From Bacillus smithii (GTDB lineage Bacteria > Bacillota > Bacilli > Bacillales > DSM-4216), in NCBI RefSeq assembly GCF_001050115.1, contig NZ_CP012024.1:3060001-3124000 (forward strand): a stretch of DNA of 64,000 bases. The letters are read 5' to 3'. The notes under the pieces are model-generated. The model was not told the origin of the DNA and did not search any database. It was given only the letters and a program-made list of their open reading frames with translations. The position numbers and the translations under genes are program-made. Below, piece after piece: positions 1 through 10,653 of this stretch (positions within the stretch are counted from its first letter, which is position 1; the number at the start of each line of letters is the position of its first letter).

Positions 1-2189
<2,189 letters not shown>

Positions 2190-2196
2190 ACATTGG

Positions 2197-2230
2197 TTTA
2201 CGCTTCGTTTTGTTCAGTTTTCAAGGATCC
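2197..2230 (-). other. 16S leader strand of the processing stalk
   Basis: The leader RNA between tRNA-Gly and 16S reads CCTTGAAAACTGAACAAAAC then GAAGCG. It is nearly the exact reverse complement of the start of the 16S-23S spacer, so the two can close a long stem around 16S. Seen directly by comparing the two stretches. Confidence 0.75.
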
Positions 2231-2241
2231 ATCTATTGTAT

Positions 2242-2315
2242 TGGAGCGGGTGATGGGAATCGAACCCACGACAACAGCTTGGAAGGCTGTGGTTTTACCA
2301 CTAAACTACACCCGC
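2242..2315 (-). tRNA. tRNA-Gly (anticodon TCC)
   Basis: The reverse complement folds as a cloverleaf with acceptor GCGGGTG/CACCCGC, anticodon loop CTTCCAA and a TTCGATTC T-loop. The 3' CCA is encoded. Last tRNA before 16S. Confidence 0.96.
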
Positions 2316-2324
2316 ATCTCCAAA

Positions 2325-2398
2325 TCGGGAAGACAGGATTCGAACCTGCGACCCCATGGTCCCAAACCATGTGCTCTACCAAGCTGAGCTACTTCCCG
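2325..2398 (-). tRNA. tRNA-Pro (anticodon TGG)
   Basis: Acceptor CGGGAAG/CTTCCCG, anticodon loop TTTGGGA, T-loop TTCGAAT. The 3' CCA is not encoded (ATTTG follows), so it must be added after transcription. Confidence 0.96.
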
Positions 2399-2421
2399 AT
2401 GCGACATTTTTTAATTGTACA

Positions 2422-2498
<77 letters not shown>

Positions 2499-2507
2499 AT
2501 TTGCCGA

Positions 2508-2590
<83 letters not shown>

Positions 2591-2646
2591 ATTTTAAAGA
2601 ACGTTTCTTATTATACTATTTTTTTAGAATAAGTCAATAATTTTTT

Positions 2647-2731
2647 TGGTGCGGGTGAAGGGAGTCGAACCCCCACGCCCGAAGGCGCCAGATCCTAAGT
2701 CTGGTGCGTCTGCCAATTCCGCCACACCCGC
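2647..2731 (-). tRNA. tRNA-Leu (anticodon TAG)
   Basis: Class II tRNA with a variable arm. Acceptor GCGGGTG/CACCCGC, anticodon loop CTTAGGA, encoded ACCA end. Two leucine tRNAs stand in tandem, as at the end of the B. subtilis trnS cluster. Confidence 0.95.
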
Positions 2732-2737
2732 AAAATG

Positions 2738-2810
2738 TGAGCCATGGAGGATTCGAACCTCCGACCCTCTGATTAAAAGTCAGATGCTCTACCGACTGAG
2801 CTAATGGCTC
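2738..2810 (-). tRNA. tRNA-Lys (anticodon TTT)
   Basis: Acceptor GAGCCAT/ATGGCTC, anticodon loop CTTTTAA, T-loop TTCGAAT. No encoded CCA. Confidence 0.96.
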
Positions 2811-2820
2811 ATTTAGAAGT

Positions 2821-2895
2821 TGGCTGGGCTAGCTGGATTCGAACCAGCGCATCACGGAGTCAAAGTCCGTTGCCTTACCGCTTGGCTATAGCCCA
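2821..2895 (-). tRNA. tRNA-Gln (anticodon TTG)
   Basis: Acceptor TGGGCTA/TAGCCCA, anticodon loop CTTTGAC, encoded GCCA end. Confidence 0.96.
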
Positions 2896-2903
2896 ACAAA
2901 CAA

Positions 2904-2979
2904 TGGCGGTCCCGACGGGAATCGAACCCGCGATCTCCTGCGTGACAGGCAGGCGTGATAACCGCTACACTACGGGACC
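2904..2979 (-). tRNA. tRNA-Asp (anticodon GTC)
   Basis: Acceptor GGTCCCG/CGGGACC, anticodon loop CTGTCAC, encoded GCCA end. Confidence 0.96.
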
Positions 2980-3025
2980 GTAGATAGCAACAGCCAGTCC
3001 AACTGTTGCCGATTATAGATGGAAG

Positions 3026-3097
3026 TGACCCGTACGGGATTCGAACCCGTGTTACCGCCGTGAAAGGGCGGTGTCTTAACCACTTGACCAACGGGCC
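3026..3097 (-). tRNA. tRNA-Glu (anticodon TTC)
   Basis: Acceptor GGCCCGT/ACGGGTC (one G-U pair), anticodon loop CTTTCAC. No encoded CCA. Confidence 0.96.
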
Positions 3098-3101
3098 ACG
3101 G

Positions 3102-3194
3102 TGGCGGAGAAGGCGGGATTCGAACCCGCGCGCCACATATTTGTGACCTAACGGTTTAGCAAACCGTCCTCTTCAGCCACTTGAGTACTTCTCC
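3102..3194 (-). tRNA. tRNA-Ser (anticodon GCT)
   Basis: Class II tRNA of 93 nt with a long variable arm. Acceptor GGAGAAG/CTTCTCC, anticodon loop TTGCTAA, encoded GCCA end. Confidence 0.95.
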
Positions 3195-3203
3195 TTCATA
3201 AAG

Positions 3204-3278
3204 TGGCTCCGCAGGTAGGATTCGAACCTACGACCGATCGGTTAACAGCCGATTGCTCTACCACTGAGCTACTGCGGA
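3204..3278 (-). tRNA. tRNA-Asn (anticodon GTT)
   Basis: Acceptor TCCGCAG/CTGCGGA, anticodon loop CTGTTAA, encoded GCCA end. First gene of the unit. The order Asn-Ser-Glu-(Asp)-Gln-Lys-Leu-Leu resembles trnS of B. subtilis. Confidence 0.96.
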
Positions 3279-3315
3279 ACAATTGAAATAACTTATTAGC
3301 TTGTCGACTCTTCAT

Positions 3316-3344
3316 ATTATAATGACCTATATTTAACAAGTCAA
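3316..3344 (-). promoter_or_regulatory. Promoter of the tRNA-rRNA operon
   Basis: On the minus strand TTGACT and a perfect TATAAT are separated by 17 bp, about 35 nt upstream of tRNA-Asn. This is the strongest sigma-A-type promoter in the region and no other candidate precedes the tRNA cluster. Confidence 0.85.
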
Positions 3345-3545
3345 GCATAAAATGAAAAAATTTTTTATTACCATGTTCTTCAAATGGGCATTCTATTTAG
3401 GATCCCACCATCACTTTGCAACAAATTTTATGTTGGTTCCATTACACCCTGTCACTTACTGTCTCCATTCCCGCCTCAGGTTATTTCAAAATAACAAAAA
3501 TGATATAAAAAACTTTTGAACAGTCAATGGAAAGTCGTCTTCTGT

Positions 3546-4028
3546 TTAATGCCTTACAAAATGACTTTCCATTAAAGAGAGTCGCCCTTTACATTTTCCG
3601 CAAACAAATTTCTTAGTATCCACCCTTCTCATACGCTTGAAAATTTGTTTGCACGATTGACATTGATAAATATATTGTTTTGTCGAGCGCTTTTTCTGAA
3701 CAGTGGTCAAGGTGGAACAAAAACGAGGCGCTTTCACGCGATGCATTAATTCTTTAAAGTCCCTGTCACGATGTCGGTAGCCCTTCCCCTCTAAATGTAA
3801 ATGGTAATGGCAAAGCTCGTGCTTTATAATTCCTATTAATTCTTCTAAGCCATACTCTTCATAATGCTTCTTATTCACCTCTATATTGTGAGAATTCAAC
3901 AAATACCTTCCGCCGGTAGTTCTTAGCCTCGGGTTGAAAATCGCTTTATGAGTAAATGCTTTACCAAACCATTGTCGTGAAATTGTCTCTACTAGAGACT
4001 GCAATTCTTTGTTATCCAACCTCAACAC
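3546..4028 (-). CDS. sprT: SprT-like zinc metalloprotease family protein (YdcK)
   Basis: A 160-residue SprT-domain protein. The HExxH zinc-binding motif is visible as HELCHYH near residue 97, followed by a C-terminal zinc ribbon (CQSC ... CGKC). Bacterial SprT proteins resemble the eukaryotic SPRTN protease domain, but their substrates are unknown. The start is GTG at 4028 behind AGAGGGG; a TTG one codon later is possible. It lies between cmpA/tex and the tRNA cluster, the same neighbourhood as ydcK in B. subtilis, which supports orthology. Confidence 0.92.
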   Translation of the reverse strand: MLRLDNKELQSLVETISRQWFGKAFTHKAIFNPRLRTTGGRYLLNSHNIEVNKKHYEEYGLEELIGIIKHELCHYHLHLEGKGYRHRDRDFKELMHRVKAPRFCSTLTTVQKKRSTKQYIYQCQSCKQIFKRMRRVDTKKFVCGKCKGRLSLMESHFVRH

Positions 4029-4306
4029 CCCTCTGGAAACTTGACAAACCTATTCAGCATACTTATTAATATCCGGATTTTTCTTTTGATTTTAAGCTTG
4101 GCCCATTCTGTCACAACATCCGGCACCTTCGTTTGATCGCTTCATACAAACTGTATTTCGTGCCACTCGGTAAAAAAACGGGCTCATCCTTCGACCGCAA
4201 AAGAATCCTGTGCTTATAGCATCAAGAAAGCCGCAGCACCCGCCTTCAAAGCTAGAGTCCTGCGGCCCGTTTAGACGGTTGATTATCAACACTGGGAGGG
4301 TTTGAT

Positions 4307-4447
4307 ATGCCTAATTGGCTAAAAAATCAAATACGAATGGCGTTTTTGCAAAAAGACCGAAGCCAAATCAAGTTATTAAACCAATGCTGGTTTTTTTACA
4401 CGGAAAGAGAATTGAAGCAAAACGTAAAACCACTCAAGTCTGTATAG
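4307..4447 (+). CDS. cmpA: Cortex morphogenetic protein CmpA (46 residues)
   Basis: A small gene recognised by eye. The product begins MPNWLKNQ and continues with QIKLLNQCWFFYTERE, closely matching B. subtilis CmpA, a 37-residue sporulation protein that links spore-coat assembly to cortex synthesis by targeting defective SpoIVA to ClpXP. A strong GGGAGG site stands 7 nt before the ATG. Its location between tex and sprT matches B. subtilis. The C-terminus is about nine residues longer than the Bacillus form. The gene lies opposite in strand to both neighbours, so it must have its own promoter, which is expected to be sporulation-specific (mother cell). Confidence 0.88.
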   Translation: MPNWLKNQIRMAFLQKDRSQIKLLNQCWFFYTERELKQNVKPLKSV

Positions 4448-4490
4448 ACCGATGACATCCCGCACTGCGAAAATGCACTCTGGTGCATGT

Positions 4491-6686
4491 CTACTCATTA
4501 GGAGAAATCATTGTTAATGAAACTCTTCCTTTATTCAAGTCAACCTGATCGACCCAGACAGTGACCAAGTCGCCCACCGACACTACATCGAGAGGATGTT
4601 TCACAAACTCTTTTTTCATTTTGGAAATATGAACAAGTCCATCTTCTTTCACTCCGATGTCCACAAAAGCTCCAAAATCTACTACATTGCGAACTGTTCC
4701 CTCGAGCTCCATGCCTGGTTTGAGGTCTTCCATTTTCAAAATATCTTTCTTTAAAAGCGGTTTAGGCAGTTCATCACGAGGATCTCTTTCCGGTTGAATA
4801 AGAGCATCGACAATGTCTTTCAGAGTCAGTTCACCGATGCCTAACGATTCAGCTGCATCTTTAATGGAAAGCCGTTCCAACGCTTCCCGCAATTCAGACG
4901 TGCCAAGATCAGCTGTCGTAAATCCTAGTTTTTCAAGCAATTGGCGGACTTGCGGATAGCTTTCCGGATGAATAGGAGTCCGGTCCAATGGCTCTTCCCC
5001 ATCTAAAATTCTTAAAAAGCCAATAGACTGTTCAAACGTTTTTGCTCCTAACCTCGGAATATCTTTTAGCTGCATCCGATTAGTAAACCGGCCATTTTCA
5101 TTTCTATACTTCACAATATTGTTGGCAACGGATTTAGAAAGTCCAGAAACATATTGAAGCAAAGAGGCTGAAGCCGTGTTGACATTTACCCCCACTGAAT
5201 TCACAACCGTCTCCACCACAAAATTAAGGGATTCCTGCAATTTTTTCTGTGAAACATCGTGCTGATATTGTCCTACGCCAATGGATTTCGGGTCGATTTT
5301 GACTAGTTCCGCCAAAGGATCTTGAAGCCTTCTGGCAATCGATACGGCGCTTCTTTCCTCCACTTGAAGATCGGGAAACTCCTCGCGTGCCAAATCAGAA
5401 GCAGAGTAAACACTCGCGCCGGCCTCGTTTACAATGAGGTAAAAAATATCTTTTTCCATATTTTTTAAAATGTCTGCCACAAATTGTTCTGTTTCCCGAG
5501 AAGCCGTTCCATTGCCAATGGCTACTACTTCAATTGGAAAACGTTCCAGGAAATCAATAAAAAGGCGTTTCGCTTCTTCTTTCTTTGCTTTCGGAGGATG
5601 GGGATAAATCACTCCGATATGAAGAACTTTTCCTGTTTCATCGACTACGGCCAGTTTGCATCCCGTACGATAAGCCGGATCCACTCCAAGAACGGTTTTC
5701 CCTCTTAAAGGTGGTTGCATTAACAACCTTTTCAGATTTTCTGAAAAAATATGGATCGCCCTGTCTTCCGCTTTTTCTGTCAATTGATTGCGAATTTCCC
5801 TCTCAATAGAAGGTTGTATGAGCCGTTTGTAGCTGTCTTCCAGCGCTTCTTGAACAAAACGGGCAGATATGCTTTCCTTATTTTGAATGACCTTTTTCTG
5901 TAAAAAGCGTAAAATGTTTTCCGCATCTGTTTGAATTGACACCCGCAAAATCTCTTCTTTTTCTCCGCGGTTCACGGCCAATACACGGTGGGAAGCTGCT
6001 TTAATGACCGGTTCTTCATATTCGTAGTACATTTCATAAACCTTTTTTTCATCTTTTTCCGCATCTTTCACCGTACACTTTAACGTTCCATTTCGAAATG
6101 TTTCTTTTCGAATCCAGTCTCTTATAGAAGCATCATCCGAGATCATTTCCGCGATAATGTCTTTGGCACCCTGGATGACTTCTTCTATCGAGAAAAGTTC
6201 TTTTTCGTCTGATAAATAGTTCGTTGCTTCTTCTTCAACAGACCCCGTCACCGGGAAACTTAGCAGCCAAAGAGCGAAAGGTTCCAGACCTTTTTCCTTG
6301 GCAATGGTCGCTTTTGTCCGTCTTTTTTGTTTATACGGGCGGTAATAGTCTTCTACCTCTTGCAGTTTATCAGCAGCTAAAATCTTTTGCTGCAATTCTT
6401 CCGTCAGCTTGCCTTGTCCTTCAATGCTGCGCAAAACTTCTTCTTTTCGTTTCTCCAAGTTCTGAAGGTAGTCCCATCTTTCCATAATCGAACGAATTTG
6501 AACTTCGTCGAGCGCTCCGGTTGCTTCTTTTCGGTAACGAGCGATAAACGGGACTGTATTGCCCTCTTCCAACATGGAAATAACCGTTTGTACTTGTTTC
6601 CATTTTAGTGATTGTTCTTCAGCTATCTTTTTTAGTAAATTCATTTCTCTGTCAGTCGATTGTTCAATCATATTCGTTCCGTTCAA
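4491..6686 (-). CDS. tex: Tex family RNA-binding transcription accessory protein (YdcI)
   Basis: About 731 residues, the usual Tex length. Visible in order are the N-terminal helical Tex domain (VPFIARYRKEATG), a YqgF/RuvC-like nuclease fold (VLGVDPAYRTGCKLAVVD), a helix-hairpin-helix region (NTASASLLQYVSGLS) and a C-terminal S1 domain (GTVRNVVDFGAFVDIGVKED). Tex proteins bind nucleic acids and influence transcription. The frame extends further 5', but the family's conserved start lies near IEQ...LLKKIAEE. I chose TTG at 6686, which sits 11 nt behind AAAAGGAG; ATG at 6671 is an alternative. Confidence 0.95.
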   Translation of the reverse strand: MNGTNMIEQSTDREMNLLKKIAEEQSLKWKQVQTVISMLEEGNTVPFIARYRKEATGALDEVQIRSIMERWDYLQNLEKRKEEVLRSIEGQGKLTEELQQKILAADKLQEVEDYYRPYKQKRRTKATIAKEKGLEPFALWLLSFPVTGSVEEEATNYLSDEKELFSIEEVIQGAKDIIAEMISDDASIRDWIRKETFRNGTLKCTVKDAEKDEKKVYEMYYEYEEPVIKAASHRVLAVNRGEKEEILRVSIQTDAENILRFLQKKVIQNKESISARFVQEALEDSYKRLIQPSIEREIRNQLTEKAEDRAIHIFSENLKRLLMQPPLRGKTVLGVDPAYRTGCKLAVVDETGKVLHIGVIYPHPPKAKKEEAKRLFIDFLERFPIEVVAIGNGTASRETEQFVADILKNMEKDIFYLIVNEAGASVYSASDLAREEFPDLQVEERSAVSIARRLQDPLAELVKIDPKSIGVGQYQHDVSQKKLQESLNFVVETVVNSVGVNVNTASASLLQYVSGLSKSVANNIVKYRNENGRFTNRMQLKDIPRLGAKTFEQSIGFLRILDGEEPLDRTPIHPESYPQVRQLLEKLGFTTADLGTSELREALERLSIKDAAESLGIGELTLKDIVDALIQPERDPRDELPKPLLKKDILKMEDLKPGMELEGTVRNVVDFGAFVDIGVKEDGLVHISKMKKEFVKHPLDVVSVGDLVTVWVDQVDLNKGRVSLTMISPNE

Positions 6687-7253
6687 AACGGAGTTCACTC
6701 CTTTTCCTAAACTTCTAGAAAAAGCAAAAAAGTCTTCCAAATGGAGAATCGGGGAAGTCCTTTTCAATCGATACACTATCGATGAGCAGCAAAAGCTTCT
6801 TCTTATCCGTTAAATAGTTAAGCTGCCCTCTAGTCGGATGATTCAAAAAACATCAAGGTGAGCTAATACACCCGCTCTAATAGACATTCGATTGATCATA
6901 TATGTGTTCTCCCATTTTATCATAATTTCCTCTTTAGCAGATAAGGTGAGACGGAATGAGGAAGAAAGTAGGGGGTTGGTTGGGACTCTGGCAGCTCATT
7001 GATTCAATTTTTTCCAAAAAAAATGACGAGAGAACCCTTCTCGCCCGTGATCCCCATCGTCATTCTTTTTTAGAAAAAATCAATCAAACTGCTAATTCCT
7101 CTCAAAAAATACTTTCTTATCATTGGTTTCAAACGAAAAATTATGCTTTTTTGGTTTCCCCATCTCTATATTCAGAAAAACTGTCTATGCCAAATTTTTT
7201 ATGAGATTGGGAAGCAGCAAATGACACACTATGTTTCCAATTATGCATCGGTT
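6687..7253. other. Gap between sigB and tex; rsbX absent
   Basis: In B. subtilis rsbX, the feedback phosphatase, follows sigB. I read the minus strand here and found no PP2C-like frame. The only notable frame is an 82-codon plus-strand ORF at 6956-7204 behind AAGGTGAG, whose product I do not recognise and do not call. A stem ATGACGA/TCGTCAT at about 7022-7063, flanked by A and T runs, could end transcription in either direction. Confidence 0.6.
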
Positions 7254-8045
7254 TCATTTTTCCGAATTCATCGTTTCGGATCGAATGGCTTTTTTTAATT
7301 TTTGAACGGCGCGACGTTGAAGACGGGACACATGCATTTGGGAAATTCCCAGCTTTTCGCCTACATCTTTTTGGCTCATATTTTTCAAATACGTATACTG
7401 TATAATTTTCCATTCTCTTTCGCTCAGTACAGGAAGAACCTTTTCCAAGTCGAGACGCTGATCCACTTTTTCATATCCTTTTTCCTCATTGCCCACCATA
7501 TCAAGCAGTGTCATAGTGCCACCTTCAGAATCAGCTTCAATTGTACGATCTACGGATAACGTCTGGTAGCTTCTCCCCATTTCCATCGCTTCCAAAACTT
7601 CTTCTTCCGAGATATCCAAGTAATCAGCGATTTCCTTTATTTGCGGTGATCTTTGCATTTCACTTGTCAGTTTTTCGACTGTTGATTGAATTTTAGGGCT
7701 CAGTTCTTTAATTCTGCGGGGAACATGAACACTCCATGTCTTATCCCGCAAATAGCGTTTGATCTCGCCGACAATAGTTGGTACCGCAAACGCTTCAAAG
7801 CTTTTGCCAAAAGATCGGTCATAGCGGCGGATGGCCCCTAAAAGCCCGATCATTCCAACTTGTACGATGTCCTCATGATAAGATTTTCCCTTGGAATACT
7901 TTCGTGCAATCGATTCAACCAAATGATGATAATGCGTCACGATTTTTTCCTGCGATTCTTGGCATTTATGACGCTGAAACTCTTCGATCCATTTCATAAC
8001 CTTTTGTTTAAAAGGACATTCATTAGGTTGAGATGGTTTTCGCAT
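7254..8045 (-). CDS. sigB: General stress sigma factor sigma-B
   Basis: 263 residues, the family's usual length. Region 2 (KYSKGKSYHEDIVQVGMIG, GKSFEAFAVPTIVGEIKRYL, RDKTWSVHVPRRIKEL) and the region 4 helix-turn-helix (SQKDVGEKLGISQMHVSRLQ) are intact and very close to B. subtilis sigma-B. The 5' end overlaps rsbW by 23 bp, as usual, suggesting translational coupling. It is the only fully conserved member of the stress-response operon here, because its regulators are decayed or missing. Whether it is still released from RsbW cannot be told from the sequence. Confidence 0.95.
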   Translation of the reverse strand: MRKPSQPNECPFKQKVMKWIEEFQRHKCQESQEKIVTHYHHLVESIARKYSKGKSYHEDIVQVGMIGLLGAIRRYDRSFGKSFEAFAVPTIVGEIKRYLRDKTWSVHVPRRIKELSPKIQSTVEKLTSEMQRSPQIKEIADYLDISEEEVLEAMEMGRSYQTLSVDRTIEADSEGGTMTLLDMVGNEEKGYEKVDQRLDLEKVLPVLSEREWKIIQYTYLKNMSQKDVGEKLGISQMHVSRLQRRAVQKLKKAIRSETMNSEK

Positions 8046-8493
8046 CCCTCTCCACCTGCTCTCTTTTAAGGTATTTTGTCATAAAGACGGATACCCCTTC
8101 TTGGTGATGGATTTTCACATCATCCATAAGCGTTTCAATCAAATATAATCCTAATCCTCCTTCACGAAAAAATTCTCCTTCCCTTTGTTCAAGATGGCAC
8201 ATCTCCTTTTTCAAATCAGATGAATGGAAACTTTGACCTCTATAGGCCACCATTAATTCCAATCGATCATGATATAGAGAAAATCCAATGACCATTTCTC
8301 CTTTTCCTTGTTCTTGGTACGCAAATGGTATTGCATTGAGAATCGCTTCGCTGACAACAATTTTCAAGTCCTCAATAGCCTCATACATAAAACCCATTCG
8401 ACTTGCGATCCCAGATAGCGTTAAACGGATTACTCCTATATACTCCGGCTTGGCAGGTATTTTCATCTCGATATAATCAAAAGGCTGCCCCAT
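8023..8493 (-). CDS. rsbW: Anti-sigma-B factor RsbW (G1 box degenerate)
   Basis: 156 residues of the GHKL serine-kinase/anti-sigma family. The N-terminal DYIEMKIPAKPEYIGVIRLT, the N box (SEAILNA) and the G2 box (EGGLGLYLIETLMD) are present. The G1 box, VADEGDSF in B. subtilis, reads VAYRGQSF here: the Asp that contacts adenine is Tyr and the following Glu is Arg. RsbW binds sigma-B and phosphorylates RsbV; the substitution should weaken or abolish ATP use. It starts behind AGAGGATGGAGTG, just after the rsbV remnant. Confidence 0.92.
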   Translation of the reverse strand: MGQPFDYIEMKIPAKPEYIGVIRLTLSGIASRMGFMYEAIEDLKIVVSEAILNAIPFAYQEQGKGEMVIGFSLYHDRLELMVAYRGQSFHSSDLKKEMCHLEQREGEFFREGGLGLYLIETLMDDVKIHHQEGVSVFMTKYLKREQVERDAKTIST

Positions 8494-8517
8494 GACACTC
8501 CATCCTCTGCTTTCTTG

Positions 8518-8803
8518 TTACATGTTCAAGATATCCACAAAATCTGATGATGTCAAATCATCTATTGAATCGTTCTGTAAGCCCCATTCAATAAAATTTC
8601 TAATGAATCTGCCATTTGTAAAAAGAATAACAAATACTTCGAGGCATGTACTATCCAATTATTTCAAGTCGAACCAATCCACAACTACCTAATTCTCCTT
8701 TTCCTCCGCATAAGAATCGTAATTTTCTTAACTCATGGAAAACGCAATCTTTTCTTAATCGCTGCTCTTTTTCCATACCGTTCTTTATTCGGCTATATCT
8801 CAT
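8518..8803 (-). pseudogene. rsbV: Remnant of rsbV, anti-anti-sigma factor
   Basis: Immediately upstream of rsbW, the minus strand contains DSTCLEVFV, which matches the STAS phosphorylation motif DSTGLGVFV of RsbV. The frame ends with DDLTSSDFVDILNM and TAA at 8518-8520, matching the C-terminal FDITGL-DIIDI. The preceding part (LRKLR ... GLVRLEII) lies in another frame, and a TAA stands three codons before the DST motif. Size and place fit rsbV, but no intact frame exists. The 5' limit is a guess and may reach about 8850. The identification is by eye and rests on the motif plus synteny. Confidence 0.72.
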
Positions 8804-8921
8804 AGGTTTAGATATTAAAATGATCGAAGTACAATGAATGGTATAACTGGTTGCCAAGGTAGACGCCTGTCTCAATAAAAAACCAAAAACCGAATTGGAG
8901 AATTTCTATCAGTTAGTCCTA

Positions 8922-8947
8922 TAACCCGTGTTAGGCAGCTGCAAAAC
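8922..8947 (-). promoter_or_regulatory. Possible sigma-B-type autoregulatory promoter
   Basis: On the minus strand GTTTTG and GGGTTA are 14 bp apart upstream of the rsbV remnant. The sigma-B consensus is GTTTAA-N12-14-GGGTAT. Position is right for the known autoregulatory promoter, but both boxes deviate, so it is tentative. Confidence 0.35.
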
Positions 8948-9070
8948 TGGGTGTTTAAAAGGCTGTATCTATTGCGGCCCAACTTGCGTACTATTTGATG
9001 AAATGTAATGATGAGGCACACAGCATACGGGGGTAAAAATAAAAACCTTGATCCCTTAATTTTTAAGAGG

Positions 9071-9259
9071 TCAGGTTTTATTTTTTTTATTCTTTTTCCC
9101 GTCTAATAACCACACAAACAATCTAAAAAATACAACGAAAAACAAAGATTGTATCATGTTTTCAGTCCAATTGAATGTATTATTTTCAACATAATCAAAA
9201 ATAACTAAAACAAAATATAATACGATGGATAATATGAAATTCTTATAAAAGACGTTCAT
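9071..9259 (-). CDS. Small two-helix membrane protein, function unknown
   Basis: 62 residues with two hydrophobic stretches (about residues 8-22 and 37-53) and a very basic tail (GKKNKKNKT). A textbook AAGGAGGAATGAT precedes the ATG, which is the main support for a real gene. A weak hairpin with a following T-run overlaps its end at about 9044-9084. I do not recognise the family. It occupies the place where rsbR/S/T/U would stand in B. subtilis. Confidence 0.6.
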   Translation of the reverse strand: MNVFYKNFILSIVLYFVLVIFDYVENNTFNWTENMIQSLFFVVFFRLFVWLLDGKKNKKNKT

Positions 9260-9849
9260 ATCATTCCTCCTTGAAGTGTTTAAAAACGAAAAACCATTTC
9301 TCTCCCACTCTAAAATTCCAACACAAATAGAGAATCCCCCACTTCATTTTATCTAAAATTTTCTATATTTTCGGATAATTACATCCGCTTATAAACATAA
9401 AACGAGTCATTTTAGTACTATTGAAAGTTTGCTGATTTCTGTCATGTAAACCACTTTAGTCAATCATAAACTATTCTCAGTCATATTTCTAATTTTCAGA
9501 ATAACGGTTTTCCTTTTTCAAACAAGGCTGACTGAAATGCGTGCATCGGGTAAATAGATCAAAACAAACGGAAGTAAAAGGCGGGTTCATGTTGAATGCT
9601 ATCCTTGCAAATCCGCAGAGTATGCTTTGCTTGACGGCAATCACACACCTACACGAAGGTTAAGGTGAAGATTTTTGAAGCAGATAGGCAGTCCAAAGAA
9701 AAAATCTTTTTTCTCTAAAGATAAGAGCCAATTTATTAAAGTAGACTTTCCGACAAATAAACGGCTTTTTTTGCATTTACACGCAACCGCAAACGTTTTT
9801 AAATGTGAGTAAATAACAACGCCCCTTTAGACAACCAAGGAGCGTTCAT
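9260..9849. other. AT-rich gap in place of the rsbR-S-T-U module
   Basis: About 590 bp with no supported frame on either strand. In B. subtilis the genes rsbRA, rsbS, rsbT and rsbU lie between ndoA and rsbV. I looked for STAS and kinase motifs of these proteins and saw none, so the stressosome module has been deleted or was never here. Confidence 0.6.
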
Positions 9850-10200
9850 TTAAAAGTCTATTAGACCTAAACTGATTTGCAAGGCTTCGTCCACTTTTTC
9901 CATCATTTCTTCATCTAAATGGGAAATTTTATCCGTTAAGCGTTGTTTGTCAATTGTGCGTATTTGTTCCAGCAAGATAACGGAATCCCGCTCAAAACCA
10001 TATCGCTTTGCGTCAATTTCTACGTGTGTAGGCAGTTTGGCTTTTTGGATTTGCGCTGTGATAGCAGCAACAATTACAGTGGGACTAAACCGGTTCCCTA
10101 TGTCGTTTTGAAGGACTAGTACTGGACGCACTCCGCCTTGCTCCGAGCCGACAACAGGGGAAAGGTCTGCAAAATACACATCACCACGCTTAACAATCAA
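9850..10200 (-). CDS. ndoA: Endoribonuclease toxin NdoA (MazF/EndoA family)
   Basis: 116 residues beginning [20 protein letters not shown] with the PemK/MazF signature [12 protein letters not shown]. NdoA cleaves mRNA at UACAU and is neutralised by NdoAI. The frame extends upstream, but TTG at 10200 aligns with the B. subtilis NdoA start, which is also TTG, and is preceded by GTGGGGG. It lies 4 bp after the antitoxin stop, so the pair forms one operon. Confidence 0.96.
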   Translation of the reverse strand: MIVKRGDVYFADLSPVVGSEQGGVRPVLVLQNDIGNRFSPTVIVAAITAQIQKAKLPTHVEIDAKRYGFERDSVILLEQIRTIDKQRLTDKISHLDEEMMEKVDEALQISLGLIDF

Positions 10201-10204
10201 AGGA

Positions 10205-10486
10205 TTAGCCCCCACTTACTAATCGTTCTACCGTATTCTCTGCCTCATATTCCGCTTGAATAGCCTCGGAGGCAATAGCAAGATTGATTTTTGCCATTTC
10301 CATATAGCCTCGTCTCATCGTTTCCCTTATTTGACGCTTTTTGCGTTCTCGAAGATACGCTTTTGTGGCGCGATAAATAAATTCATTGCGATTCACATTT
10401 TCCTGCTCAGCAAATCCGTCTAATTCGTTTAAAAATTGCTGCGGCAATCGAATTAAGATTTCTGTCGTTGTGCTGGATTCAGACAC
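10205..10486 (-). CDS. ndoAI: Antitoxin NdoAI (EndoAI/MazE-like, ribbon-helix-helix)
   Basis: 93 residues. The N-terminal ribbon-helix-helix segment ([20 protein letters not shown]) is followed by a helical toxin-binding tail. Starts at GTG behind GGTGGAGGTG. It binds and inhibits NdoA and probably autoregulates. It sits between alr and ndoA as in B. subtilis. Confidence 0.95.
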   Translation of the reverse strand: MSESSTTTEILIRLPQQFLNELDGFAEQENVNRNEFIYRATKAYLRERKKRQIRETMRRGYMEMAKINLAIASEAIQAEYEAENTVERLVSGG

Positions 10487-10653
10487 GAACTACACCTCCA
10501 CCGTTCACTGCAATAACCGTCTCTTTACACTACCAAATCCATGATACCATCAATTGAGCCGCCCGAAAAGATAAATTATGAATTCTTCACCTATTATCGT
10601 CATAAAAACACGAAAATTATGCATTTATATTGACAAAGAAAAAAGTTCACTGC

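Noticed and set aside
4092..4292. 66-codon minus-strand frame opposite the cmpA leader
   Set aside because: No ribosome site; its cysteine-rich composition looks like translation of non-coding DNA.
6956..7204. 82-codon plus-strand frame between sigB and tex
   Set aside because: A weak AAGGTGAG precedes it, but the product is unrecognised and low in coding character; left as a note in the gap entry.
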